Origin: JBGMEA01 sp963674555
GTDB taxonomy: Bacteria > Bacillota > Clostridia > Eubacteriales > Anaerofustaceae
Length of the DNA stretch: 64,000 nucleotides
Assembly: GCA_963674555.1 (NCBI GenBank)
Contig: OY771429.1
Span: forward strand, 1,178,001-1,242,000
Direction: 5' to 3'
Shown here: positions 35,416-44,066 of the stretch, in pieces
Numbering within the stretch: position 1 is the stretch's first letter
How the letters are laid out: each line of letters begins with the position of its first letter
Translations under genes and position numbers: made by a program
Notes under the pieces: model-generated
The model's database searches: none
The model's input: the letters and a program-made list of their open reading frames with translations, nothing else
What the model was told of the DNA's origin: nothing

Positions 35416-36399
35416 TTATCTTTTTGTTGTATGGCACTCCTTATTTTTTTCGAACAATACGCTGACCGATTTGCCTTCATGTATGCGTTGGATCGCTTTT
35501 GCTATAAGTTCAGCAATACTGATGACTTCGATCTTCTCGATCTGTTTCTCTTTTGCGAGAGGTATCGTATTTGTTGTGATCATTTTAAGGATCGGAGAAT
35601 CTTTGATCCGATCGATCGCAGGTCCCGATAAGAGCGCATGCGTGCACGCCGCATAGATATTTTCTGCACCAAGATTTTTTAATGCTTTAGCCGCACCTAC
35701 AAGAGTGCCGCCGGTATCGATGATGTCATCGATCATAATAACGTCTTTACCTTCTACGTCACCGATCACATTCATGACCTCGGCTACATTTTCTCTGGGA
35801 CGACGTTTATCGATGATCGCCATCGGAACACCGAGTCTTTCAGCGAGCGCGCGCGAGCGTTTTACACTGCCTACATCCGGTGAGACAACAACGAGTTTAC
35901 TCATATCGAAATTATGAGAAGCGATATAATCGGCAATGATCGGCATTGCTTGTAATCGATCAAGAGGGATATCGAAAAATCCTTGTATTTGATCCGCGTG
36001 TAAGTCAACCGATATCACTCTGTCCGCACCCGCTACGCTTAGTAGGTCCGCTACGAGTTTTGCGGTGATCGGAACACGGGATTTATCTTTTCTGTCTTGA
36101 CGCGCGTATCCGTAATACGCCATTACGACGTTAACTCTTCCCGCGGATGCCCGTTTAAGTGCGTCCATCATGATCAAAAGTTCCATTAGGTTATCGTTTA
36201 CGGGCGGGCATGTCGATTGAATGATAAAGACGTCGCTGCCGCGTACCGAATTTCCTATGCGTACCGAAATCTCTCCGTCAGAGAATTTTTTAATGTCTGT
36301 GTCGCATAAAGGGATATCCAGCAATTCGGAAATTTCCCTGGCTAAAGGGATATTCGAATTCCCGGATAAAAGGACAATGTTAGAATAAGTGCCGTTCAT
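35416..36399 (-). CDS. prs: Ribose-phosphate pyrophosphokinase
   Basis: This 327-residue enzyme makes PRPP from ribose-5-phosphate and ATP. Signature segments are FSDGEISVRIGNSVRGSDVF, MAYYGYARQDRK (ATP flexible loop), ISVDLHADQIQGFF and the PRPP loop VIMIDDIIDTGGTL near residue 225. It lies 38 bp after glmU, the order spoVG-glmU-prs being shared with Bacillus, and directly before split transketolase. Confidence 0.97.
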   Translation of the reverse strand: MNGTYSNIVLLSGNSNIPLAREISELLDIPLCDTDIKKFSDGEISVRIGNSVRGSDVFIIQSTCPPVNDNLMELLIMMDALKRASAGRVNVVMAYYGYARQDRKDKSRVPITAKLVADLLSVAGADRVISVDLHADQIQGFFDIPLDRLQAMPIIADYIASHNFDMSKLVVVSPDVGSVKRSRALAERLGVPMAIIDKRRPRENVAEVMNVIGDVEGKDVIMIDDIIDTGGTLVGAAKALKNLGAENIYAACTHALLSGPAIDRIKDSPILKMITTNTIPLAKEKQIEKIEVISIAELIAKAIQRIHEGKSVSVLFEKNKECHTTKR

Positions 36400-36437
36400 A
36401 AATTTTTCGCTCCGTTATATTTCATATATTTAAATTA

Positions 36438-37799
36438 TTATTTGCGTTCTTTGTTCCAGTTGGGTTTTGTGACAGCGCGATTTCGCGCGATCACCAATGC
36501 GTTTTCTTCAACATCTTCCGTTACTGTGGAACCGGCTGCGATATAAGCATTTTTGCCGACTTTGATCGGCGCCACCAAATTGACATTGCATCCGATAAAT
36601 GCATCGTCTTCTATGATCGTTTGATGTTTATCTGTACCATCGTAATTTACAAACACGATCCCGCAACCCAAGTTTACATTCTTACCGACTTTACCGTCAC
36701 CCACATAAGACAGATGAGAGACTTTACTGTTCTCATCGATAAAAGCATTTTTGATCTCAACGAAATTACCGATTTTAACATGATCGCTAAGATCACTGTT
36801 TGGTCTCAGATGCGCATAAGGTCCGATTTGATTGTGAGCATTGATTTTACTTGATTCTATCGTAGAGGTATCGATATGATTTTCTTCGCCGATCTGTGAT
36901 GAATCTATCCGTGAAGAGATAATCGTATTGTCATTACCGATACGGGTATTTCCTGTTAGAATGGTATTGGGGTAAATCGTTGTTCCTTTACCTATCGTAA
37001 TATTTCGATCGATATATGTGCTGTCAGGATCGATCATGCGAACGCCGTTTTCGATATGTTTATTATTTATCAAAGATCTCATAATTTTTTCGCACTCGTG
37101 AAGCTGCATCGGGGTATTAACAGCTTTAATGATATCAGCATTGTCACTGACGCAGGCATCAACTTTATAGCCTTTTTTCAAGAAAAGTTCGATCGTATCC
37201 GTCAAGTAGTATTCATTCTGAGCATTGTTATTTGATATTTCGTGTAAGCATTCGTTTAGTTTTTCGGCATTGAAACAATAAGTCCCCGAATTGATCTCTC
37301 TGATCAAAAGTTCATCGGGGGTGCAATCTTTCTTCTCAACGATTTTAGCGAGCGAACCGTCTTTTCTTACGATGCGACCGTAATTTGCGGGGTCATCCAG
37401 TTCCGCTGACAAAACGCCCAGATCGAGCCGGTTCGTTTCGCAATATTGCATGAACTGTTTTAATGTTTCTGCGTCTTGCAAAGGAGCATCTCCGCACAGG
37501 ACAAGCACAAGACCTTTGTGTGAGGATAAAAAAGGTTTCGCTTGGATTACGGCGTGCGCTGTTCCAAGTTGTTCTTTTTGCAAATAATAATCGAAGGCCG
37601 TCCCGAGACGCGTTTCGATCAGCTCATGTTTGTGCCCCACGATTATTCCGATCGAATCGATGTCGGCTTCTTGCAAATTAAAGACAACATGCTCAACCAA
37701 GCTGTAACCGCAAATTTCGTGCAATACTTTTGGAAGATCGGAATGCATTCGCTTACCCAATCCTGCCGCCAGTATCAATGCAGAATAATGGAAATCCAT
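36438..37799 (-). CDS. glmU: Bifunctional N-acetylglucosamine-1-phosphate uridyltransferase / glucosamine-1-phosphate acetyltransferase
   Basis: This 453-residue enzyme has an N-terminal nucleotidyltransferase (LAAGLGKRMHSDLPKVLHEI, about 1-225) and a left-handed beta-helix acetyltransferase domain of hexapeptide repeats (about 250-450, with LRPNSDLSDHVKIGNFVEIK). It makes UDP-GlcNAc for peptidoglycan. It begins the glmU-prs-transketolase run; spoVG is upstream but separated by a terminator. Confidence 0.97.
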   Translation of the reverse strand: MDFHYSALILAAGLGKRMHSDLPKVLHEICGYSLVEHVVFNLQEADIDSIGIIVGHKHELIETRLGTAFDYYLQKEQLGTAHAVIQAKPFLSSHKGLVLVLCGDAPLQDAETLKQFMQYCETNRLDLGVLSAELDDPANYGRIVRKDGSLAKIVEKKDCTPDELLIREINSGTYCFNAEKLNECLHEISNNNAQNEYYLTDTIELFLKKGYKVDACVSDNADIIKAVNTPMQLHECEKIMRSLINNKHIENGVRMIDPDSTYIDRNITIGKGTTIYPNTILTGNTRIGNDNTIISSRIDSSQIGEENHIDTSTIESSKINAHNQIGPYAHLRPNSDLSDHVKIGNFVEIKNAFIDENSKVSHLSYVGDGKVGKNVNLGCGIVFVNYDGTDKHQTIIEDDAFIGCNVNLVAPIKVGKNAYIAAGSTVTEDVEENALVIARNRAVTKPNWNKERK

Positions 37800-38138
37800 A
37801 GTTCAACCTCATATATTTCGGTGGTTATTAATAATCAATTGAATAGATGAAGACAATCAAATCAAGTTTGTTTTGGAGATCAATGAATAGTATATTATTA
37901 AATATCTATGATAAAAGATGTAAATATTTATTATATATAAATATTATACACAAATAATGTAAAAATGAATAGGGTAAAAAATAGAAATCACCGAAATAGG
38001 TGAAGATAACTCCGAATTATTTACAAATAAAAAACCATCGCTTTTAGCGATGGTTTTATTATTTCGGTTTAGACGATTAAAATCGTTTTTCCCTATGTTT
38101 ATTCAATTGAAATTTTAAATAATATCAACGTAAAATCT
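37800..38138 (-). other. spoVG-glmU gap, regulatory only
   Basis: This 339-bp very AT-rich gap holds the spoVG terminator (38024-38057). It should also hold the glmU promoter. Several ATTATA tracts (minus-strand TATAAT, for example 37943-37948) are candidate -10 elements, but none has a convincing -35. I see no gene. Confidence 0.4.
38024..38057 (-). terminator. Terminator of spoVG
   Basis: Minus-strand AAAACCATCGC/GCGATGGTTTT stem with a 5-base loop followed by a T-rich run. Confidence 0.85.
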
Positions 38139-38507
38139 TTAAAATTCATACTCGGCTTCTATAACATCTGACTCTTCCTCTGCCAATGCACTGTCGGCTT
38201 CATCCGTAAAAGCCATATCTGCTTCTTCTTCTGCCTGTTCAGCTTTGTGTTCAATAAGCTTTTCTTCATACGCTGCCAAAATTGCTTCTTGGAGCATCGC
38301 ACGGGTTTCTCTGTTGATCGGGTGTGCAATATCTTTGAATTCACCACCACTCAGTTTTTTGCTTGGCATCGCGATGAATGTACCGTTTTCACCCTCGATT
38401 ACTTTAATTTCGTGCACTACGAATTGATTGTCGAATGTAATCGAAACACGCGCTTTCATTTTTCCGTCATCAAAAACCTGTCGTATACGGATATCAGTGA
38501 TCTCCAT
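38139..38507 (-). CDS. spoVG: Septation/RNA-binding regulator SpoVG
   Basis: This 122-residue protein has the SpoVG core (EITDIRIRQVFDDGKMKARV, FVVHEIKVIEG, MPSKKLSGGEFKDIAHPIN) and a Glu/Asp/Ala-rich tail after about residue 85 that is longer and more acidic than in Bacillus. SpoVG binds nucleic acids and affects septation and gene expression. AGGAGGATAC precedes the start. Its presence alone does not prove sporulation, since non-sporulating Bacillota also keep it. Confidence 0.95.
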   Translation of the reverse strand: MEITDIRIRQVFDDGKMKARVSITFDNQFVVHEIKVIEGENGTFIAMPSKKLSGGEFKDIAHPINRETRAMLQEAILAAYEEKLIEHKAEQAEEEADMAFTDEADSALAEEESDVIEAEYEF

Positions 38508-38645
38508 GTTGTATCCTCCTGCGTAAATATGGTATGTAAGTATATATCATACATTATATAACAATTAATTTGAATTATAAACTGTTTTTTAAAAAAATTA
38601 TTTATTTTTGAGTATTTGCCTTAATTTATTGATTTCTCAAAAAAG

Positions 38646-38674
38646 TTGTATTGCGAAATAATTAGTGATACAAT
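38646..38674 (+). promoter_or_regulatory. murC promoter
   Basis: TTGTAT (38646-38651), 17 bp, TACAAT (38669-38674) with an extended TGA before the -10. Confidence 0.7.
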
Positions 38675-38710
38675 AATCACAATTGTTCAAAACGATAATA
38701 GGAGCACAAT

Positions 38711-40120
38711 TTGGAAAGAGTCGATTTTAATCATATTCGTAAAATATTCTTTGTGGGTATAGGTGGGACGAGCATGAGCGGTTTGGCAATGATGTCCAAA
38801 AGTCAAGGATTTGAAGTGTCAGGTTCAGACATGCGTCCGTGTTCATATACCGATAAATTATTAAAGCATGATATTCCTGTTATTATCGGTCACAAAAAAG
38901 AGAATATCGATCCGGATTGCGATCTGGTCGTATATTCGGCAGCTATAAGACCCGATAATATCGAATTAAAAACAGCCGTATCATACGGCATCCCACTAAT
39001 GGAAAGATCCTACTTTTTAGGACAACTCTCGCGTTTTTATCCCAGGACGATCGCGGTCAGCGGTACTCACGGTAAAACGACCACATCGTCTTTAACAGCT
39101 TTGATGTTGTATAATGCACAGTTTGATCCTTCCGTTTCGATCGGCGGGACACTCGAGCAGATCGGCGGCAATTCACGTATGGGTAAAAGCGATTATTTCG
39201 TTATCGAAGCGTGTGAATTCGTCGATAGTTTTTTGCATACCCAACATTACATTGGAACGATATTGAATATCGAAGAAGATCATCTTGATTACTTTACCGG
39301 TGGTCTGGAACAGATAACGGAATCCTTCTTGAAATTTGCACAAATCTTACCGAAAGAAGGTCTGTTGATCGCAAACGGCGATGACCCGCAAGTTGTTGAA
39401 AAGATCATACCTTGTGTGGATGCGCAGGTCGTAACATTTGGGATCGATCCTCATAATGATTGGGTCGCAACCAATATCATCTACGACAAACACGGCAAAC
39501 CAACCTATGACGTACTCAAGCAAGGTGCTTATTACGGGACTTTTCATTTGAATATCCCCGGACTTCATAATGTAATGAATTCTCTGTCCGTGATCGCATG
39601 CGGTGATTTTTTGCAGATCGATCCAAAAATCATACAAGATACATTTGCTGAATTTACGGGAGCGAGACGCCGCTTTGATTTTTGCGGAGAAGTTAACGGG
39701 ATCAATATTTTTGAAGATTATGCGCATCATCCTACGGAGTTACGCGTAACAATAGAAGCTTGCAAAAATTATGAACACAATAAACTTTGGGTGGTGTTCC
39801 AACCGCACACGTATTCTCGTACATTTTTATTGTTCGATCAATTCGTTGACGCCGTTAAAGATGCGGATGAAGTCATTTTTAACGATATCTATTCCGATCG
39901 AGAAGCAAATGATTGGAATGTTTATTCGGAAGATCTTGCCGAAAAAGTCATACAACAGCATCATCTCCCCTGTGAAGTGATATCAAAATTCGAAGATATC
40001 GTTGATTATTTGTGTAAGAACCTATCGGACGGAGATTTTGTGCTTGTGGCGGGAAGTCAATCGATCAACCAAGTAGCACATGATTTATTGGACGCTCTTC
40101 AAAAGCAGCTTTTGAAATAA
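38711..40120 (+). CDS. murC: UDP-N-acetylmuramate--L-alanine ligase
   Basis: This 469-residue Mur ligase starts at a TTG after TAGGAG. It has the N-terminal UDP-binding domain (FVGIGGTSMSGLAMM), the ATP loop AVSGTHGKTTTSSL near residue 117, EACEFVDSFL, and a C-terminal domain with DYAHHPTELRVTIEA and WVVFQPHTYSR. It adds the first amino acid to UDP-MurNAc. It is monocistronic, ended by a terminator. Mpl-type ligases are the main alternative, but the length and HHPTE pattern favour MurC. Confidence 0.93.
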   Translation: MERVDFNHIRKIFFVGIGGTSMSGLAMMSKSQGFEVSGSDMRPCSYTDKLLKHDIPVIIGHKKENIDPDCDLVVYSAAIRPDNIELKTAVSYGIPLMERSYFLGQLSRFYPRTIAVSGTHGKTTTSSLTALMLYNAQFDPSVSIGGTLEQIGGNSRMGKSDYFVIEACEFVDSFLHTQHYIGTILNIEEDHLDYFTGGLEQITESFLKFAQILPKEGLLIANGDDPQVVEKIIPCVDAQVVTFGIDPHNDWVATNIIYDKHGKPTYDVLKQGAYYGTFHLNIPGLHNVMNSLSVIACGDFLQIDPKIIQDTFAEFTGARRRFDFCGEVNGINIFEDYAHHPTELRVTIEACKNYEHNKLWVVFQPHTYSRTFLLFDQFVDAVKDADEVIFNDIYSDREANDWNVYSEDLAEKVIQQHHLPCEVISKFEDIVDYLCKNLSDGDFVLVAGSQSINQVAHDLLDALQKQLLK

Positions 40121-40152
40121 ACCTCCTCTATATAACGCACATAATGATCTTA

Positions 40153-40180
40153 TGCCTTGCTTTATAGCAAGGCTTTTTTT
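40153..40180 (+). terminator. Terminator after murC
   Basis: GCCTTGC/GCAAGGC stem (5-base loop region), then seven T. Confidence 0.88.
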
Positions 40181-40230
40181 ATTGGTAGAAATACTTTGCG
40201 GAATAATTTACACATATCAAGTAATTTTAC

Positions 40231-40259
40231 TTGACAGCGTTGTTGTGTTATGATACGAT
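40231..40259 (+). promoter_or_regulatory. Promoter of the ylxM-ffh-rpsP-khpA operon
   Basis: TTGACA (40231-40236), 17 bp, TACGAT (40254-40259). Confidence 0.7.
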
Positions 40260-40305
40260 AACAAAACGATATAAAACAGATCAAGATCACGAGATTCGGT
40301 GAAAG

Positions 40306-40629
40306 ATGGAAAAACGTTTTAAATTGGTATATTTATTGGATATATACGGAGGTTTGTTGACGGATAAACAATCCGACGTTTTGAACCGATATTATAACGA
40401 AGACCTTTCATTATCGGAAATCGCATCTTTCGAGAATGTCAGCAGGCAAGCGGCATTCGATCTGTTGAAACGTGCGGAGAAATTACTGATCTCGTATGAT
40501 GATAAACTGCATTTGTTTGAAAAGTATATACAAAATCGTGAACTTATCGGACAAATAAAAGAAAATTTAAATCAACATCAATATGATGTTTTAGAACAGA
40601 ATATCGATGTATTGGAAAAAAATATATAA
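40306..40629 (+). CDS. ylxM: YlxM family SRP-associated helix-turn-helix protein
   Basis: This 107-residue protein matches UPF0122/YlxM, a sigma-70 region 4-like helix-turn-helix: LLTDKQSDVLNRYYNEDLSLSEIA, then ENVSRQAAFDLLKRAEKLL. It lies 19 bp before ffh, its near-universal neighbour in Bacillota, and is thought to modulate the signal recognition particle. The C-terminal third is a charged helix. Confidence 0.93.
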   Translation: MEKRFKLVYLLDIYGGLLTDKQSDVLNRYYNEDLSLSEIASFENVSRQAAFDLLKRAEKLLISYDDKLHLFEKYIQNRELIGQIKENLNQHQYDVLEQNIDVLEKNI

Positions 40630-40648
40630 GGGATGGTCGCAATAAATT

Positions 40649-41968
40649 ATGTTTGACCAACTTGGCGAAAAACTACAGAGTTCATTTAAAAAGCTTACCA
40701 GTAAAGGCAAGCTTTCGGATAAAGACATCGAAGCGGTCTTAAGAGAGATCCGTTTGGCTTTGTTAGAGGCAGATGTCAATTACAAAGTTGTAAAGTCTTT
40801 TTTGAATTTGATCAAAGAAAAAGCGTTGGGCGAAGAAGTCATGAAGAGTCTAACGCCCAGTCAGCAAGTCGTAAAGATCGTACATGAAGAGCTTACAACA
40901 TTGTTGGGCTCAAACGCAAAAGAAATCAAATTTGACGGAAACGGCCCTACAGTCATCATGCTTGCAGGTGTGCAAGGTTCCGGTAAAACTACCTCAGCAG
41001 GTAAATTAGCTGATTTTTTAAAACGCAAAAACAAAACAGTTGTATTGGCGGCGTGCGATACGCAACGTGCTGCCGCGGTAGATCAATTAAAGATATTAGG
41101 CGAAAAGATCGGTGTTACGGTATTCAATCAACAAGGAGAAAAACCGCAACAGATCGCTAAAGAAGCTTTGCAATATTGCAAAAAAGAAGGTATCGACGTA
41201 CTTATCGTGGATACGGCGGGAAGACAGCATGTGGATGAAGCACTTATGGATGAGATCGAAGCGATACGCGAATCGATCGATCCCGATGAAGTATTGTTCG
41301 TGGTAGACTCAATGATGGGACAGCAAGCCGTTGATGCCGCGCAGGCATTCGATGAACGTATTAATATCACAGGGTTTATTTTAAGTAAAGCGGACAGTGA
41401 TGCGCGCGGAGGCGCGGCATTATCCGTCAGTTATATTACGGGAACCCCGATCAAATTCACCGGTACGGGTGAAAAGATCACGGACTTTGAAATATTCCAC
41501 CCCGATCGCATCGCTTCCAGGATCTTGGGGATGGGCGACATGATGAGCTTGATCGAAAAAGCGCAAGCAAACGTGAACGCAGATGAACAGGAAGCGCTGG
41601 TTGAAAAACTTAAGAAAAACAGTTTTACATTGGAAGACTATCTGGAACAACTCGACAGTATCGCGAATATGGGCGGTATCGAAGAGTTGATGAGCAGCTT
41701 ACCGATGGGCAACAAAATGGGCAATATGCAAGTTGATCCAAAACAGATCAGCAGAACCAAAGCAATCATCCAATCGATGACCGTAAAAGAACGCATGAAG
41801 CCCTCGATCATCAATGCTTCACGCCGAAAACGCATCGCTGCGGGAAGCGGCACAACCGTAACGGATGTAAACAGATTGTTAAAAGGTTTTGAGCAAAGCA
41901 AGAAGATGATGAAACGAATGAGTTCGCAAAAAAGGCGATTCGGTTCTCCGAAATTCCCTTTTATGTAA
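40649..41968 (+). CDS. ffh: Signal recognition particle protein Ffh
   Basis: This 439-residue SRP GTPase has an N domain (about 1-90), a G domain with GVQGSGKTTSAGKL near residue 108, DTAGRQ and SKADSDARGGAAL, and a methionine-rich M domain (about 320-439; SLPMGNKMGNMQ, FEQSKKMMKRMSSQ) that binds signal peptides and SRP RNA. It targets nascent membrane proteins to FtsY and the Sec translocon. No SRP RNA gene was recognised in the window. Confidence 0.98.
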   Translation: MFDQLGEKLQSSFKKLTSKGKLSDKDIEAVLREIRLALLEADVNYKVVKSFLNLIKEKALGEEVMKSLTPSQQVVKIVHEELTTLLGSNAKEIKFDGNGPTVIMLAGVQGSGKTTSAGKLADFLKRKNKTVVLAACDTQRAAAVDQLKILGEKIGVTVFNQQGEKPQQIAKEALQYCKKEGIDVLIVDTAGRQHVDEALMDEIEAIRESIDPDEVLFVVDSMMGQQAVDAAQAFDERINITGFILSKADSDARGGAALSVSYITGTPIKFTGTGEKITDFEIFHPDRIASRILGMGDMMSLIEKAQANVNADEQEALVEKLKKNSFTLEDYLEQLDSIANMGGIEELMSSLPMGNKMGNMQVDPKQISRTKAIIQSMTVKERMKPSIINASRRKRIAAGSGTTVTDVNRLLKGFEQSKKMMKRMSSQKRRFGSPKFPFM

Positions 41969-42017
41969 TATAAGAATTTGATAATTATCGAAAATTAGAA
42001 AGGAAACGATAAAGATT

Positions 42018-42260
42018 ATGGCAGTAAAAATCAGATTAAAAAGAATGGGCGCAAAGAAAAAACCCTATTACAGAGTCGTAGTAGCGGATGTAAACACAAA
42101 ACGAGACGGAAAAGCAATCGAAGAAATCGGTTACTATAATCCGCTCGGAGAAAAAGACATGAAGATCGATGAAGAAAAAGCAAAGAAATGGCTTGCTACA
42201 GGCGCACAACCGACAGATACGGTAAAAATGCTTCTGAAAAAAAGCGGCATCATCGAGTAA
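42018..42260 (+). CDS. rpsP: 30S ribosomal protein S16
   Basis: This 80-residue S16 has the typical start AVKIRLKRMGAKKKPYYRVVVAD and the internal EEIGYYNPLG. AGAAAGGAAACG precedes the ATG. The operon ylxM-ffh-rpsP-khpA is standard in Bacillota. Confidence 0.97.
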   Translation: MAVKIRLKRMGAKKKPYYRVVVADVNTKRDGKAIEEIGYYNPLGEKDMKIDEEKAKKWLATGAQPTDTVKMLLKKSGIIE

Positions 42261-42287
42261 TACATTTCTTTTTAAGGAGGGAATTAT

Positions 42288-42515
42288 ATGAAAGAATTGG
42301 TTGAGGTGATCGCCAAAGCATTGGTGGATAACCCCGAAGCGGTTCAAGTTACAGAAACGCAGGACAGGAATAACATTGTTCTGAAATTAAAAGTTGCCGA
42401 TGAAGACATGGGCAAAATAATCGGAAAACAAGGAAGGATCGCTAAAGCTATCCGAACGGTGCTTAAGGCATCTTCCGTCAAAGATCATACACATGTCATA
42501 CTTGACATTATTTGA
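42288..42515 (+). CDS. khpA: KH-domain RNA-binding protein KhpA
   Basis: This 75-residue single-KH protein has the GxxG-type loop GKIIGKQGRIAKAIRTVLKA. KhpA works with KhpB as an RNA chaperone affecting cell-division genes. AAGGAGGG precedes the ATG. It ends the operon, followed by tandem hairpins. Confidence 0.93.
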   Translation: MKELVEVIAKALVDNPEAVQVTETQDRNNIVLKLKVADEDMGKIIGKQGRIAKAIRTVLKASSVKDHTHVILDII

Positions 42516-42521
42516 TCCTAT

Positions 42522-42562
42522 AAAGAGCATCTCTTTTTTAATAAAGAGCATGTTCTTTTTTT
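42522..42562 (+). terminator. Double, mutually exclusive terminator hairpins after khpA
   Basis: Two near-copies of AAAGAGCAT, each followed by a T-run, can fold as separate small hairpins (22-36 and 43-58 of this block). Alternatively the first AAAGAGCAT (42522-42530) pairs with ATGTTCTTT (42550-42558) into one larger hairpin. Confidence 0.65.
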
Positions 42563-42765
42563 TAATTTAAAAAACGATTCATCTGATCTCGATTTAAATT
42601 TTCCGTCCAACCTATTCTATGTTTTACGTATTTAGCTCTTATAAGCCCTGTAAGCAATTTAGAGACAAGAAAAAAGATATTCTAATCATCCTTGATATCT
42701 GAAAAACCATGCTTTTTATATTAAATATCAATGGGTTTTCAGGCGGTTTTGTGGTATAATAATAT
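42563..42765 (+). promoter_or_regulatory. recF upstream region with alternative hairpins and extended -10 promoter
   Basis: The 397-bp khpA-recF gap has no gene. TTGATAT/ATATCAA (42692-42698 and 42725-42731) and TGAAAAACCAT/ATGGGTTTTCA (42700-42710 and 42731-42741, one mismatch) are overlapping, mutually exclusive stems. An extended -10, TGGTATAAT, follows at 42752-42760, with only a weak -35. Confidence 0.45.
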
Positions 42766-42912
42766 ACAAAGGCGATCCGAATTCAAGAGGATCGTTTTGT
42801 GCGGATTTTTACAATCGATAACGAATCAAATATACATATCTTCTCAGAGGATTTTATATCATTATTTCTTTGTAAAAATACGTACATGCAACACTACCGG
42901 TGGAGTTGAATT

Positions 42913-44004
42913 ATGTATGTCTCGCATTTGAAGATCGACAATTTTCGTAATATTGATTCTGCCGAGATCGATTTCAGCGCTTATTATAATATTTTAACGG
43001 GACAAAACGCGCAAGGCAAAACCAACGCGATCGAAAGCATATTTATGAGCCTTACCGGAAAATCTCATCGTGAGAATATTACCGAAAATTTTATCGGTGA
43101 AAACGGACAGGAAGCAAGGATCCAAACAGAAGTCATTTTTGACGATCAATCGACTTATCGTGTTGTTCTTACGATCGGGCAAGAAAAGAAAATCACGATC
43201 AATGAAGAGCCCGTTAAGCGCAGGAGCGAACTGTTGCGAAACTTTTCGGTAGTTTTATTCAGCCCGCAGGATCTTGACTTGGTTCAAGGCGGACCGAAGG
43301 TTCGGCGCAGTTTTTTGGATGAAGTGATCATTGCAGTGATGCCGAAATACGCCTCAATTCTTTCAGCATACACAAAAGCGATCACACAAAAGAACGCGAT
43401 CTTACGTGAATATACACCTTCTTGTGAAAGTCTTCTGGATGTATATGACGAATCGATCCTTAAATACGGTTCGAGCGTTATAAAATATCGCATACATTTT
43501 TTAAAAGATTTCTATCACTATCTTTCAAAATATCATCAACAAATCACTGAAGAAAAAGAAAATTTGGAACTGACGTACAGCTCTAATATCTTTGCGAATG
43601 AAACAAAGATCGATGTTGTGAGTTTATTTAAAAAAGCGTTAGTCGAAATGCGAACGAAAGAGATAGATGCAAGACATTCTTTAGTCGGACCGCACCATGA
43701 CGATATACCTTTGTTCCTTAATAAACGTAATGCGAGACATTTCGCGTCACAGGGACAACAAAGAAGCATCGCTTTATGCATGAAACTGGCACTGATCGAC
43801 ATGTTGTATGAGAAAAACAAAGAGCGGCCGATCATCCTTTTGGATGATGTGATGAGTGAACTGGACGACAGACGGCAAGATATGGTCATTAAAGTCTTAG
43901 ATCAGGTTCAATCTTTTATCACATGTACGGGCGGAGCATTTATCGATAAATGCAGACCGAAGAAATTATATTATGTTGTAAACGGACACTTGTCCGAGTT
44001 ATAG
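42913..44004 (+). CDS. recF: DNA replication and repair protein RecF
   Basis: This 363-residue SMC-like ATPase has Walker A TGQNAQGKTNAIESI near residue 33, signature FASQGQQRSIALCMKLA and Walker B PIILLDDVMSELDD. It loads RecA at gaps with RecO and RecR. GGTGGAG precedes the ATG. It leads recF-gyrB-gyrA, the usual order, but the dnaA-dnaN half of the cluster is about 24 kb away and the usual small S4-domain gene before recF is missing here. Confidence 0.96.
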   Translation: MYVSHLKIDNFRNIDSAEIDFSAYYNILTGQNAQGKTNAIESIFMSLTGKSHRENITENFIGENGQEARIQTEVIFDDQSTYRVVLTIGQEKKITINEEPVKRRSELLRNFSVVLFSPQDLDLVQGGPKVRRSFLDEVIIAVMPKYASILSAYTKAITQKNAILREYTPSCESLLDVYDESILKYGSSVIKYRIHFLKDFYHYLSKYHQQITEEKENLELTYSSNIFANETKIDVVSLFKKALVEMRTKEIDARHSLVGPHHDDIPLFLNKRNARHFASQGQQRSIALCMKLALIDMLYEKNKERPIILLDDVMSELDDRRQDMVIKVLDQVQSFITCTGGAFIDKCRPKKLYYVVNGHLSEL

Positions 44005-44066
44005 ATTAAGAAATATGAAGATGTGCATTGCCGCATCGATCAATACGAAAATAAAACGGGAGCGTA

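Noticed and set aside
42731..42931. A 66-codon frame overlapping the recF start
   Set aside because: It runs through the recF promoter, lacks a ribosome binding site and has no recognisable content; probably a chance frame.
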